The position numbers and the translations under genes were made by a program. The notes below the pieces were generated by a model. It ran no database searches. It saw only the letters and a list, made by a program, of their open reading frames with translations, and was not told the origin of the DNA. A DNA stretch of 43,300 bases from Stenotrophomonas sp. UBA2124 (GTDB taxonomy: Bacteria > Pseudomonadota > Gammaproteobacteria > Xanthomonadales > Xanthomonadaceae), in the NCBI GenBank assembly GCA_002329155.1, contig DCXY01000031.1, positions 58,253 through 101,552 on the forward strand, written 5' to 3'. Shown one piece after another: positions 23,184 through 30,222 of the stretch; position 1 is the stretch's first letter; the number at the start of each line of letters is the position of its first letter.

Positions 23184-23827
23184 GCGACGAAATCGAGTTC
23201 GACGCCGAATCCAGCGCCACCACCTGGGCGGCGTTCGGCGACCTGATGTCGGTGCTGCTGGGCGCGTTCGTGCTGATCCTGGCCAGCGTCATCGGCATCC
23301 AGCTGCTGCTGCACAATCGCCTGGACGAGGAGGTGAAGCAGCGCCAGGCCGAGACCGCCAAGCTCAAGACGCTGGAACAGGCCCTGGCCGCGCCGCTGGC
23401 GGCGGGCCGCGTCACCGTCATCAACGGCCGCATCGGCATCAGCGGCAGCGTGCTGTTCGCACTCAACTCCGACCAGCTGCAGCCGGAAGGCCGCGAGCTG
23501 CTGCAGAGCATTGCCGGGCCGCTGCGCGAGTACCTGCACGCGCGCGAGGAAATCCTGATGGTCAGCGGCTTCACCGACAACCAGCCGGTGCGCGTGGCCA
23601 ATGCCCGCTTTGCCGACAACTGGGAGCTGTCCGCCGCGCGCGCGCTCACCGTCACCCGCACGCTCATCGCCGACGGCGTGCCCGCGTCATCGGTGTTCGC
23701 CGCCGCGTTCGGTTCCGAGCAGCCGGTCAGTTCCAACACCGACGAAGCCGGGCGCGCGAAGAACCGCCGCGTTGAAATCGCGCCCATCCCCCGCCCCAAG
23801 CAGGACAGCAAGGCGGATGCGCGCTGA
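23180..23827 (+). CDS. MotB/ZorB-like OmpA-domain protein
   Basis: A 215-residue protein with a single N-terminal helix and a C-terminal OmpA peptidoglycan-binding domain. The helix region, WAAFGDLMSVLLGAFVLILA, carries Asp21 in the position of the ion-binding Asp of MotB (its YADFMTAMM motif) and of ZorB. A short coiled linker follows (EEVKQRQAETAKLKTLEQAL). The OmpA domain holds the peptidoglycan motif NWELSAARALTVTRTL and the tail KNRRVEI. It overlaps the DUF802 gene by four bases and the DUF2894 gene by eleven, so the products should be made together and assemble as stator-like A:B units in the inner membrane, anchored to cell wall. The assignment as an ion-driven unit is inferred from both proteins jointly. 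Confidence 0.92.
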   Translation: MSDEIEFDAESSATTWAAFGDLMSVLLGAFVLILASVIGIQLLLHNRLDEEVKQRQAETAKLKTLEQALAAPLAAGRVTVINGRIGISGSVLFALNSDQLQPEGRELLQSIAGPLREYLHAREEILMVSGFTDNQPVRVANARFADNWELSAARALTVTRTLIADGVPASSVFAAAFGSEQPVSSNTDEAGRAKNRRVEIAPIPRPKQDSKADAR

Positions 23828-24467
23828 CCTGCCCTCCATGCAGCAACGCCTGCAGGCCTGGCGCGAAGAAGGCGCCGACCGCATCGACCCGCTGCGCTTC
23901 GGCCTGATCAGCGCGCTGGCGCGCCGCGCCGCGTCACAGCAGGGGCAGGTGCGCGTGCAACTTGACGCGCGGTTGGCGCAACTGGCCGACGCCTACGCAG
24001 AAATGGTTGCCGCCGCGCCACCCATCGCCGACGCACCGCCGGCTGCGCCCAGCCCGTTGAAGGCGCTGCTGGACCAGCTCGGCAGCGTGCCGCTGCAGTA
24101 CCCGCTGCCGCTACATGCCACGCCTGCGCAGGGCGATGCACAGGGTGACGCGTCTGGCGAGACGAACGAGGCACCGCTGATGCCGGTGCTCGATGAGTTC
24201 CAGCAGCTGTGGACGCGCATCCGCATCGACAGCCTGCTGCGCCAGTGCCTGGACGCGCTGCCGGAAGATGCCGGCCCGCTGCATTCCAGCGTGCTCACCT
24301 ACCGCGCCATGGCGCTGATGCAGGAAGTCAGCCCCGACTACCTGCAGCACTTCATCGCCTACGTTGACGTGCTGACCTGGATGGAGCCGCTCAGCGGTAC
24401 CGACACCGTGGTCGAGCCGGTACGCGCGGCCAGCAAGCGCAAGAGCGCCAGCCGCAGGAAGAAGTAG
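23817..24467 (+). CDS. DUF2894 protein, last gene of the motor-like operon
   Basis: A 216-residue soluble protein matching DUF2894 by its start (MQQRLQAWREEGADRIDPLRFGLISALARRAA) and its neighbours. The N-terminal helical part is followed by an Ala/Pro linker (APPIADAPPAAPSP) and a second helical region (PVLDEFQQLWTRIRIDSLLRQCLDAL...LQHFIAYVDVLTWMEPL). It ends in a strongly basic tail (RAASKRKSASRRKK) that could bind nucleic acid or acidic lipid. ATG 23817 overlaps the previous gene by eleven bases; ATG 23838 gives a protein starting directly at MQQRLQAW. The TAG stop (24465-24467) is part of the GTAG head of a REP-like palindrome. The function is unknown. Confidence 0.87.
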   Translation: MRADLPSMQQRLQAWREEGADRIDPLRFGLISALARRAASQQGQVRVQLDARLAQLADAYAEMVAAAPPIADAPPAAPSPLKALLDQLGSVPLQYPLPLHATPAQGDAQGDASGETNEAPLMPVLDEFQQLWTRIRIDSLLRQCLDALPEDAGPLHSSVLTYRAMALMQEVSPDYLQHFIAYVDVLTWMEPLSGTDTVVEPVRAASKRKSASRRKK

Positions 24468-24486
24468 CACCGGCCAGTGACTGGCC
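24464..24486 (+). repeat. SMAG-like GTAG REP overlapping the DUF2894 stop
   Basis: GTAG (24464-24467) followed by the palindrome GGCCAG-TGA-CTGGCC (24472-24486). GTAG-headed short palindromes are the known SMAG family of Stenotrophomonas maltophilia. Here the TAG of the element serves as the stop codon of the operon. Confidence 0.75.
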
Positions 24487-24501
24487 AAATTTGCGCCAGC
24501 C

Positions 24502-24722
24502 TCAATTCATGGTTTCACCACGCAGCGTACACACGGTAAATGGAATTCTGTCGTTGACGGGTTTCGGCCCGTCCGTCATCCCCCCGATGATGTCTCTCCG
24601 TTGCAGGCCCAAACCTGCAACCGCCGGCCACTGGCTTGCCAGTGTGAGACGCCCGAAACGCTCGTCGTGACCCGGCCATTTGACCTCTTTTGATTCCACA
24701 CAGGCGCCCCATCAGGGCGCGT
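24502..24722. other. Hairpin-rich gap with a possible 54-residue basic ORF
   Basis: The 296 bases between the DUF2894 gene and the MFS gene hold no recognised gene. Four perfect hairpins follow one another: GACGGG/CCCGTC (24556-24573), TTGCAGG/CCTGCAA (24601-24620), CACTGGC/GCCAGTG (24629-24644) and GCGCCC/GGGCGC (24704-24720). On the minus strand an ATG at 24679, with GAGG four bases upstream, opens a 54-codon frame ending at 24515 that encodes an Arg/His/Gly-rich peptide beginning MAGSRRAFRASHTGKPVAGG. A second frame (24699-24502, GTG start, 65 residues) overlaps it. Either a structured RNA, the 3' region of the MFS transcript, or a small basic protein is possible; I cannot decide. Confidence 0.35.
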
Positions 24723-24763
24723 GCGCGTGCGCGGATGACCGCCAGCGTGGCGGCCACCCCGCT

Positions 24764-26422
24764 TCACACCATCGTTGCAGGCTTGGTAGGGGGCAATGGC
24801 GCACCCGGCAGGCCGCCGATGTAGTGGCGGACATTGGGCTTGCTGTCCGCATCCACCAGCAGCGCGCAGATGCGCTCCTGCAGGCGGCGCTCGTCCTCGG
24901 TCACGCGTTCGTGCTGGCGCAGGTGTTCCAGCCAGGAACTGTCCAGGAAACACTCCAGGTAGCGGCCCGGCTCGGCGGTATCCTCGGCCACGCTCCACTG
25001 CAGCGCGCCATTGCGACGGCGGCCCTTGCCCAGTTCGTGCATCAGCAGCAGGAAGCCTTCGCGCTCCTCCAGCCGTACGTGGTAGTGCACGGTGACCAGC
25101 ACCGGGCCGCGATCGTGCTCCACATCGTGCACAGGCTGCGGCTCCGGCCAGTGGCCTGCAGGCCGGTTGTCCACCGCAGCGGCATCCACCAGCCGGTAGC
25201 GCATTCCAAACAGCGCCGCCAGCACGGTGCCGGCGGCGGCCACCATCAGGGTCAAGGTGCTGCTGGTCTCCTGCGCCAGGGTGCCCCAGCCCAGGCTGCC
25301 CACCGCCATGCCGGCGGAGAACACCACGATATACAGCGCCAGCGCGCGTGCCCGCACCCAGGCAGGCACCGATGTCTGCGCGGCAATCTGCAACGAGGAC
25401 AGCACGGTGATCCAGGCAAAACCATTCACCAGTGACACCGCGTACAGCACCGGCATGTTGCGCACGGTGGCCAGCGCCAGCATGCAGGCGGCGTAGAGCA
25501 CGCTGGCCACCAGCACCAGCCTGTCCGGGCTGTAACGCTTGCGCAGGCGCGGCAGCAGTACCGCACCGGTGATGGCACCAATGCCGATGCAGCCCAGCAG
25601 CAGGCCATAGGTGCCGGCGCTGGCGCCCAGCTCCTTCTTGACCACGATGGGCAGCAGCGCGGTCAGCGCGCTGGCGAACACGAAGAACGCCGCCGCCTTG
25701 ATCAGCACGGCCTGCAACACCGATGCCTGCATTGCGTAGCGCAGGCCCGCACGCAGCGCGGTGCCGAAACTCTCCGGTGGCAGCACCGAGGTGCTGGGCG
25801 CGCGCTTCCACGCCACCAGCACCACCATCACCGCCAGAAAACTCACCGCATTGATCGCGAATGCCCACTGGATGCCCGCACGGGCAACGATGAAACCACC
25901 CAGCGCAGGGCCCACCGCACGCGCGATGTTGATGCTCAGCGAACCCAGCGCCACGGCCGGCCCCAGCATGGTGGGTGGCACCAGCTCCGGCGTGGTCGCC
26001 TGCTGTGCCGGCATCGCCATCGCCGCACCCACACCGAGGGCAAAGGTGAGCGCGATCAGCGTCCACGGCCCCAGCATGTCCAGGTGTGCGAGCGTGGCCA
26101 GCGCACTGGCCACCAGCAGCATCCACAGCTGCGCGACGATCAGGTATTTGCGGCGGTCAACGATGTCGGCCAGGGTGCCGGCGACGATGGCCAGCAGCAC
26201 CACCGGCAGCGTGGTTGCCGATTGCACCGCCGCCACCATGAAGGGCGAGCCGGTGTTCTCGGCCATGATCCAGGCCGCGGCAACGTCATGCACCCAGGTG
26301 CCGATGTTGCCCACCAGGATGGCCAGCCACAGCATGCGGAACGTGGGTTGGCCTAGCGGTGACCAGGGGCCGCCGGCATTGGGCTGGGGTGGCGTCTGTG
26401 GCGACGTCGGCGTTGCGGACAT
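24764..26422 (-). CDS. MFS exporter, EntS/MFS_3 type, with C-terminal soluble domain
   Basis: A 552-residue major facilitator. The first ~400 residues contain the usual 10-12 helices and the loop-2 motif GTLADIVDRRKYL (G-x3-D-x-x-x-R-[RK]). The sequence resembles the MFS_3 group (EntS, tetracycline or macrolide exporters). Residues ~415-552 form a soluble cytoplasmic domain (GPVLVTVHYHVRLEEREGFL ... WLEHLRQHERVTEDERRLQERI), like the ABM/dimeric ferredoxin-fold part found in many MFS_3 proteins. ATG 26422 is preferred because GGAG lies about seven bases upstream; the frame extends further without a ribosome site. It follows the amidohydrolase gene on the same strand across a strong hairpin, so it may have its own promoter. 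The substrate is unknown. Confidence 0.88.
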   Translation of the reverse strand: MSATPTSPQTPPQPNAGGPWSPLGQPTFRMLWLAILVGNIGTWVHDVAAAWIMAENTGSPFMVAAVQSATTLPVVLLAIVAGTLADIVDRRKYLIVAQLWMLLVASALATLAHLDMLGPWTLIALTFALGVGAAMAMPAQQATTPELVPPTMLGPAVALGSLSINIARAVGPALGGFIVARAGIQWAFAINAVSFLAVMVVLVAWKRAPSTSVLPPESFGTALRAGLRYAMQASVLQAVLIKAAAFFVFASALTALLPIVVKKELGASAGTYGLLLGCIGIGAITGAVLLPRLRKRYSPDRLVLVASVLYAACMLALATVRNMPVLYAVSLVNGFAWITVLSSLQIAAQTSVPAWVRARALALYIVVFSAGMAVGSLGWGTLAQETSSTLTLMVAAAGTVLAALFGMRYRLVDAAAVDNRPAGHWPEPQPVHDVEHDRGPVLVTVHYHVRLEEREGFLLLMHELGKGRRRNGALQWSVAEDTAEPGRYLECFLDSSWLEHLRQHERVTEDERRLQERICALLVDADSKPNVRHYIGGLPGAPLPPTKPATMV

Positions 26423-26446
26423 GATTTCTCCAGCAATGGACAGACG

Positions 26447-26476
26447 CACGCCGGCCCCCGCGAAGGGGCCGGCGTG
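26447..26476 (-). terminator. GC-rich hairpin after the amidohydrolase gene
   Basis: A perfect 12-base stem (CACGCCGGCCCC / GGGGCCGGCGTG, loop CGCGAA) lies between the amidohydrolase stop and the MFS start. No T tract follows, so termination may be partial. Confidence 0.5.
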
Positions 26477-26484
26477 GCGGTGGA

Positions 26485-28452
26485 TCAGAATGCGAAGCAG
26501 GAACAGCCCAACGCGCCCCAGAAGCCCTGGTAGTTGTTGGTGGGGGCATGGTGGTGCGCGGCATGGCTGTGGCCATGCACACCGCAGCCCGCACCATGCG
26601 CATGGTTGTGCGCGGCGCTTACCACGGCCGTGGCCTGGGCCATGCTGATGCCCTGGTAACCACCAAACTGGCGCACCGGTGACCAGTCCGGCATCGGTGC
26701 CGGCAACGTGGGTGCCAGCGGCTCGAACTCGCCGTCACCATGCACCACCCTGCCACCTACCACGGTGAGCACGCTGGTGATGTCCTTGATGTCCTCATCC
26801 GGCACGCTGAAGTAATCGGCAGAGAGCAGGCTGAAGTCGGCGAACTGGCCGACGGACAGCGCGCCCTTGCGCTCCTGCTCGGTGGAGAACCAGGCACTGC
26901 CGATGGTCCACAGGCGCAGGGCTTCCTCGCGGCTGAGCAGGTTGGCTTCGCCATACAGCTGCAGCCCGCCAAGCGTGCGGCCGGTGGTCAGCCAGTACAG
27001 CGCCACCCACGGGTTGTAGCTGGCCACGCGGGTGGCGTCGGTGCCGGCACCCACCGGCACGCCGGCTTCGAGCATGCGGCGGATCGGCGGCGTGTGCGAC
27101 GCGGCCTGCTTGCCATAACGCTCGACGAACTCCTCGCCCTGGTAGGCCATGCGGTGCTGCACGGCGATGCCGCCACCCAGTGCCTTCACGCGGTCGATGT
27201 TGCGCTCGGTGATGGTCTCGGCGTGGTCGATGATCCAGTGCAGGCCATCGAACGGCGTGTCCTTGTTGACCTTCTCATACACATCCAGGATGCGGCTGAT
27301 GGATTCGTCGTAGGTGGCATGGATGCGGAACGGCCAACGCTTTTCCACCAGCAGGCGCACCACGTCATCCAGCTGCGGCTCCAGTTCCGAAGGCAGCTCC
27401 GGGCGCGGCTCGTTGAACAGCTCGAAGTCGGCGGCGGAGAACACCAGCATCTCGCCGGCGCCGTTGTGGCGCAGCATGTCGTCGCCGCTGCGCGGCTTGA
27501 GCATCTGCGTCCAGCGCTGGAAATCCTCCAGCTCCTTGCCCTTGTTCTGGGTGAACAGGTTGTAGGCGATGCGCACCGTCAATTCGTTGTCGGCGTGCAG
27601 CTTCTCGATGATCTGGTAGTCATCGGGGTAATTCTGGAAACCGCCACCGGCGTCGATCACCGAGGTGATGCCCAGGCGGTTGAGTTCGCGCATGAAGTGG
27701 CGCGTGGAATTGATCTGGTACTCGGCAGGCAGCTTGGGGCCTGCCGCCAGCGAGGCGTACAGGATGGTCGCGTTGGGCTTGGCCAGCAGCAGGCCGGTGG
27801 GGTTGCCGGCCGCGTCACGCTGGATCTGCCCGCCCGGCGGGTCCTTGGTGTTCTTGTCGTAACCCACCGCACGCAGCGCGGCACGGTTGAGCAGCGCGCG
27901 GTCGTACAGGCGCATGATGAACACCGGCGTGTCCGGTGCCACGGCGTTGAGTTCTTCCAGCGTGGGCAGGCGCTTCTCGGCGAACTGGTGCTCGGTGAAG
28001 CCGCCCACCACGCGCACCCACTGCGGTGCTGGCGTGCGTGCCACCTGTGCCTTGAGCATGGCCATGGCATCGGCCAGTGAGCGCACGCCGTCCCAGCGCA
28101 GTTCCATGTTGTAGTTCAGGCCACCGCGGATCAGGTGGGTGTGGCTGTCGTTGAGGCCCGGCACCAGGCGGCGGCCACCGGCGTCGATGACGCGCGCGGT
28201 GTTGCCGGCCTTGGCCAACACCGTGGCCTCGTCGCCTATCGCGGCGACCACGCCGTTGCGGATGGCGATGGCGCTGGCCTGCGGCAGGCGCGGGTCCAGC
28301 GTGGTGATGCGTGCGTTGCGGATGACCAGGTCGGCCAGCTTCGCCTCCCCCGGCTTGCCGAAGCCGTGGCCCGGCAGGCTGGCGAGCGTGGCGCCCGCAG
28401 CCAGTGCACCAAAGAGGCGGCGACGTGAAGGGTCATGCAGGTGATCATTCAT
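26485..28452 (-). CDS. Tat-exported amidohydrolase (YtcJ-like) with His/Cys-rich tail
   Basis: A metal-dependent amidohydrolase of 655 residues. The N-terminus has a twin-arginine signal (DPSRRRLFGALAAGATLASLPG), so the folded enzyme is predicted to be periplasmic. The TIM-barrel core shows the metal motif DSHTHL, further His/Asp sites (IDHAETIT, GAGTDATR) and the composite-domain end (LTVVGGRVVHGDG), as in the YtcJ/amidohydrolase 3 group. The last ~45 residues are an unusual extension with nine His and three Cys (HNHAHGAGCGVHGHSHAAHHH ... GCSC; His-rich part then Cys near the end), probably metal-binding. It lies downstream of the isochorismatase-like gene, in an operon-like series with pirin. 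The substrate is not inferable; the enzyme class is clear. Confidence 0.9.
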   Translation of the reverse strand: MNDHLHDPSRRRLFGALAAGATLASLPGHGFGKPGEAKLADLVIRNARITTLDPRLPQASAIAIRNGVVAAIGDEATVLAKAGNTARVIDAGGRRLVPGLNDSHTHLIRGGLNYNMELRWDGVRSLADAMAMLKAQVARTPAPQWVRVVGGFTEHQFAEKRLPTLEELNAVAPDTPVFIMRLYDRALLNRAALRAVGYDKNTKDPPGGQIQRDAAGNPTGLLLAKPNATILYASLAAGPKLPAEYQINSTRHFMRELNRLGITSVIDAGGGFQNYPDDYQIIEKLHADNELTVRIAYNLFTQNKGKELEDFQRWTQMLKPRSGDDMLRHNGAGEMLVFSAADFELFNEPRPELPSELEPQLDDVVRLLVEKRWPFRIHATYDESISRILDVYEKVNKDTPFDGLHWIIDHAETITERNIDRVKALGGGIAVQHRMAYQGEEFVERYGKQAASHTPPIRRMLEAGVPVGAGTDATRVASYNPWVALYWLTTGRTLGGLQLYGEANLLSREEALRLWTIGSAWFSTEQERKGALSVGQFADFSLLSADYFSVPDEDIKDITSVLTVVGGRVVHGDGEFEPLAPTLPAPMPDWSPVRQFGGYQGISMAQATAVVSAAHNHAHGAGCGVHGHSHAAHHHAPTNNYQGFWGALGCSCFAF

Positions 28453-28471
28453 GGGGCTTTTCTCTCTGGTG

Positions 28472-28489
28472 GGCGCCCTTGCGGGCGCC
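28472..28489. terminator. Small GC-rich hairpin between two hydrolase genes
   Basis: GGCGCCC-TTGC-GGGCGCC lies in the 66-base gap after the isochorismatase-like gene. There is no T tract; it could reduce read-through or protect the 3' end. Confidence 0.4.
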
Positions 28490-28518
28490 GTTGGGGGAAG
28501 CGGGCTGGCGCGGAAGGC

Positions 28519-29175
28519 TTAGTGGCCGCCTTCGTGTGCGTTGAACATCTGCGAGGCATAGGCCAGGCCGATGCCGTAGGCGCCGCCGTTGACGCGGGCG
28601 ATGCCGGTGGTCAGTGCATAGGTCTCACCGCGTGCCCAGTCGCGCTGCAGTTCCAGCAGGTACTGCAGGCTGGTCAGCGGGCGGGCGCCGGCCTGGATCA
28701 TGCGTTCGACCGCACGCTCGTGCGCTTCTTCGGTCACATCGCCAGAGGCATCGGTGATCACGTACACCTCGAAGCCCTGCTCCAGTGCCGACAGCACCGG
28801 GCCGACGATGCACACGCTGGTCCACAGGCCGGCGAACACGATGCGGTTCTTGCCGATGGCGTTGACGCGCTCGATGACGTTGGCGTCTTCCCAGGTGTTC
28901 ATGGTGGTGCGGTCGATGGCGTTCTCGCCCGGGAAGGCATCGGTGATTTCATCAAACAACGGGCCGGAGAAGCTCTTGGCGGCAACCGTGGTGAGAATGG
29001 TCGGCACCTTGAAGCCGGCAGCACTGCGCGCCACCAGGGCGGTGTTGTTGCGCAGCAGGGCGGCGTCGATGGACTTGGTGGCAAATGCCATCTGCGACTG
29101 GTGGTCAACCAGGATCAGGGCGTGGTTGTTCGGGTCCAGCAGGCCCTTGGCGGCGGTAGCGGTTGCGGTAGGCAT
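28519..29175 (-). CDS. Isochorismatase-like cysteine hydrolase (YcaC-like)
   Basis: A 218-residue member of the isochorismatase/nicotinamidase superfamily. The triad is visible: Asp in LILVDHQ, Lys in VAAKSFSG, and Cys in GLWTSVCIVG, the family's 'T-x-x-C' turn. The C-terminal MFNAHEGGH-type end and overall length resemble YcaC, a hydrolase of unknown substrate. ATG 29175 has AAGGA nine bases upstream; the frame extends further upstream without a ribosome site. It sits between pirin (upstream, 196 bases) and the amidohydrolase (downstream), all on one strand. Members of this superfamily cleave amides, ureides or enol ethers, so a role with the amidohydrolase in one degradation path is plausible but unproven. 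Confidence 0.88.
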   Translation of the reverse strand: MPTATATAAKGLLDPNNHALILVDHQSQMAFATKSIDAALLRNNTALVARSAAGFKVPTILTTVAAKSFSGPLFDEITDAFPGENAIDRTTMNTWEDANVIERVNAIGKNRIVFAGLWTSVCIVGPVLSALEQGFEVYVITDASGDVTEEAHERAVERMIQAGARPLTSLQYLLELQRDWARGETYALTTGIARVNGGAYGIGLAYASQMFNAHEGGH

Positions 29176-29307
29176 GGCGATGATTCCTTGGGAGAGGTTT
29201 TGCGGGGAGTGTTGAACCGGCGTCATCGCTGACGACATGTTCGATGAAACGATTGAATGGGGATGTGACGGGGTGATGGCGCCGGAATCGGGCAAGCCGG
29301 GTCCGTT

Positions 29308-29326
29308 CCGCGGCCTGTGGCCGCGG
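29308..29326. repeat. Perfect inverted repeat downstream of pirin
   Basis: CCGCGGCC-TGT-GGCCGCGG lies in the gap between pirin and the isochorismatase-like gene. It could act as a 3' hairpin for the pirin message; no T tract follows on the minus strand. Confidence 0.5.
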
Positions 29327-29371
29327 TCGGTTTGTTGCGTGGGTGTGTCAGGGTGTAATGCTGCGCCGCAC

Positions 29372-30076
29372 TCAGGCGGCGGTATCCACCAGCACCAGTT
29401 CGCTGTCTTCCAGCGCGCGGATGTGGATGCTGTCCACGTCGGTGATGGCCGCACCATCGCGGGCATCCAGCGTTACGCCATCCACTTCGACCTTGCCGGT
29501 ATTGGGCACCAGGTAGCCGTGGCGGCTGCGGCTGCTGAAGCGGTACTCGGTGGTCTCGCCAGCCTTCAGCGTCGCACCGGACACACGTGCATCGGCACGG
29601 ATGGGCAGTGCGTCCTCATCACCGGCGATGCCGCTGGCCAGGGTGACGAAGCGGCCGGAGCGTTCGCCCTTCGGGAAGGGCTTGGTGCCCCACGAGGGCT
29701 GGCCGCCGCGCTGGTCCGGGAAGATCCAGATCTGGAAGATGCGGGTGATGCCCGGCTCCATGTTGTACTCGGCGTGGCGGATGCCGCTACCGGCACTCAT
29801 CACCTGCACATCACCGGCCTCGGTACGGCCCTTGTTGCCCTGGTCGTCCTGGTGGCTGATGGCGCCCTCACGCACATAGGTGATGATCTCCATCTCCGCA
29901 TGCGGGTGGGGCGGGAAACCGGTGCCGGGCTGGATGGTGTCGTCATTCCAGACCCGCATCGCACCCCAGTGCATGCGCTTGGGGTCGTGGTATTCGGCGA
30001 AGGAAAAATGGTGCTTGGCATCAAGCCAACCGTGATTGGCTCCACCAAGGCTGGCAAACGGGCGACGTTCAATCAT
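29372..30076 (-). CDS. Pirin family protein (YhhW-like quercetinase)
   Basis: A bicupin of 234 residues. The N-terminal cupin holds the metal ligands seen in pirins: the two His of HPHAEME, then His and Glu of IRHAEYN. The C-terminal cupin lacks a full ligand set, as usual. Bacterial YhhW and YhaK-like pirins show quercetin dioxygenase activity in vitro; others act as redox-sensitive regulators. ATG 30076 has AGGAG about six bases upstream. It is divergent from the LysR gene across a palindromic spacer, a common pirin arrangement that suggests induction by phenolic or electrophilic compounds through the LysR protein. Metal and substrate remain open. Confidence 0.93.
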   Translation of the reverse strand: MIERRPFASLGGANHGWLDAKHHFSFAEYHDPKRMHWGAMRVWNDDTIQPGTGFPPHPHAEMEIITYVREGAISHQDDQGNKGRTEAGDVQVMSAGSGIRHAEYNMEPGITRIFQIWIFPDQRGGQPSWGTKPFPKGERSGRFVTLASGIAGDEDALPIRADARVSGATLKAGETTEYRFSSRSRHGYLVPNTGKVEVDGVTLDARDGAAITDVDSIHIRALEDSELVLVDTAA

Positions 30077-30145
30077 GGCGTTCTCCTGCAAGCGGTGCGT
30101 TATTCGATGGACACAGTCTAGGAGACGGCCATGACCAATAGAATA

Positions 30146-30173
30146 GAAACAATGGAATTTTATTGTTTCCATT
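30146..30173. promoter_or_regulatory. Nested palindromes, likely LysR operator
   Basis: GAAACAAT (30146-30153) and ATTGTTTC (30162-30169) are perfect arms; AATGGAA (30151-30157) and TTCCATT (30167-30173) form a second, shifted dyad in the same place. This AT-rich island between pirin and lysR is the expected LysR binding region, and two alternative dyads could support ligand-dependent shift of the regulator. Confidence 0.65.
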
Positions 30174-30222
30174 TCTTGCATTTGCGCTGCGCTAAGATGC
30201 GCCGCACCTACAAGGAACCCAC

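Noticed and set aside
20364..24467. A complete Zorya defence system
   Set aside because: Only the A- and B-like parts have counterparts; no helicase (ZorD), ZorC or HNH ZorE-type gene is present in the window, and the flanking DUF3348/DUF2894 proteins do not resemble them.
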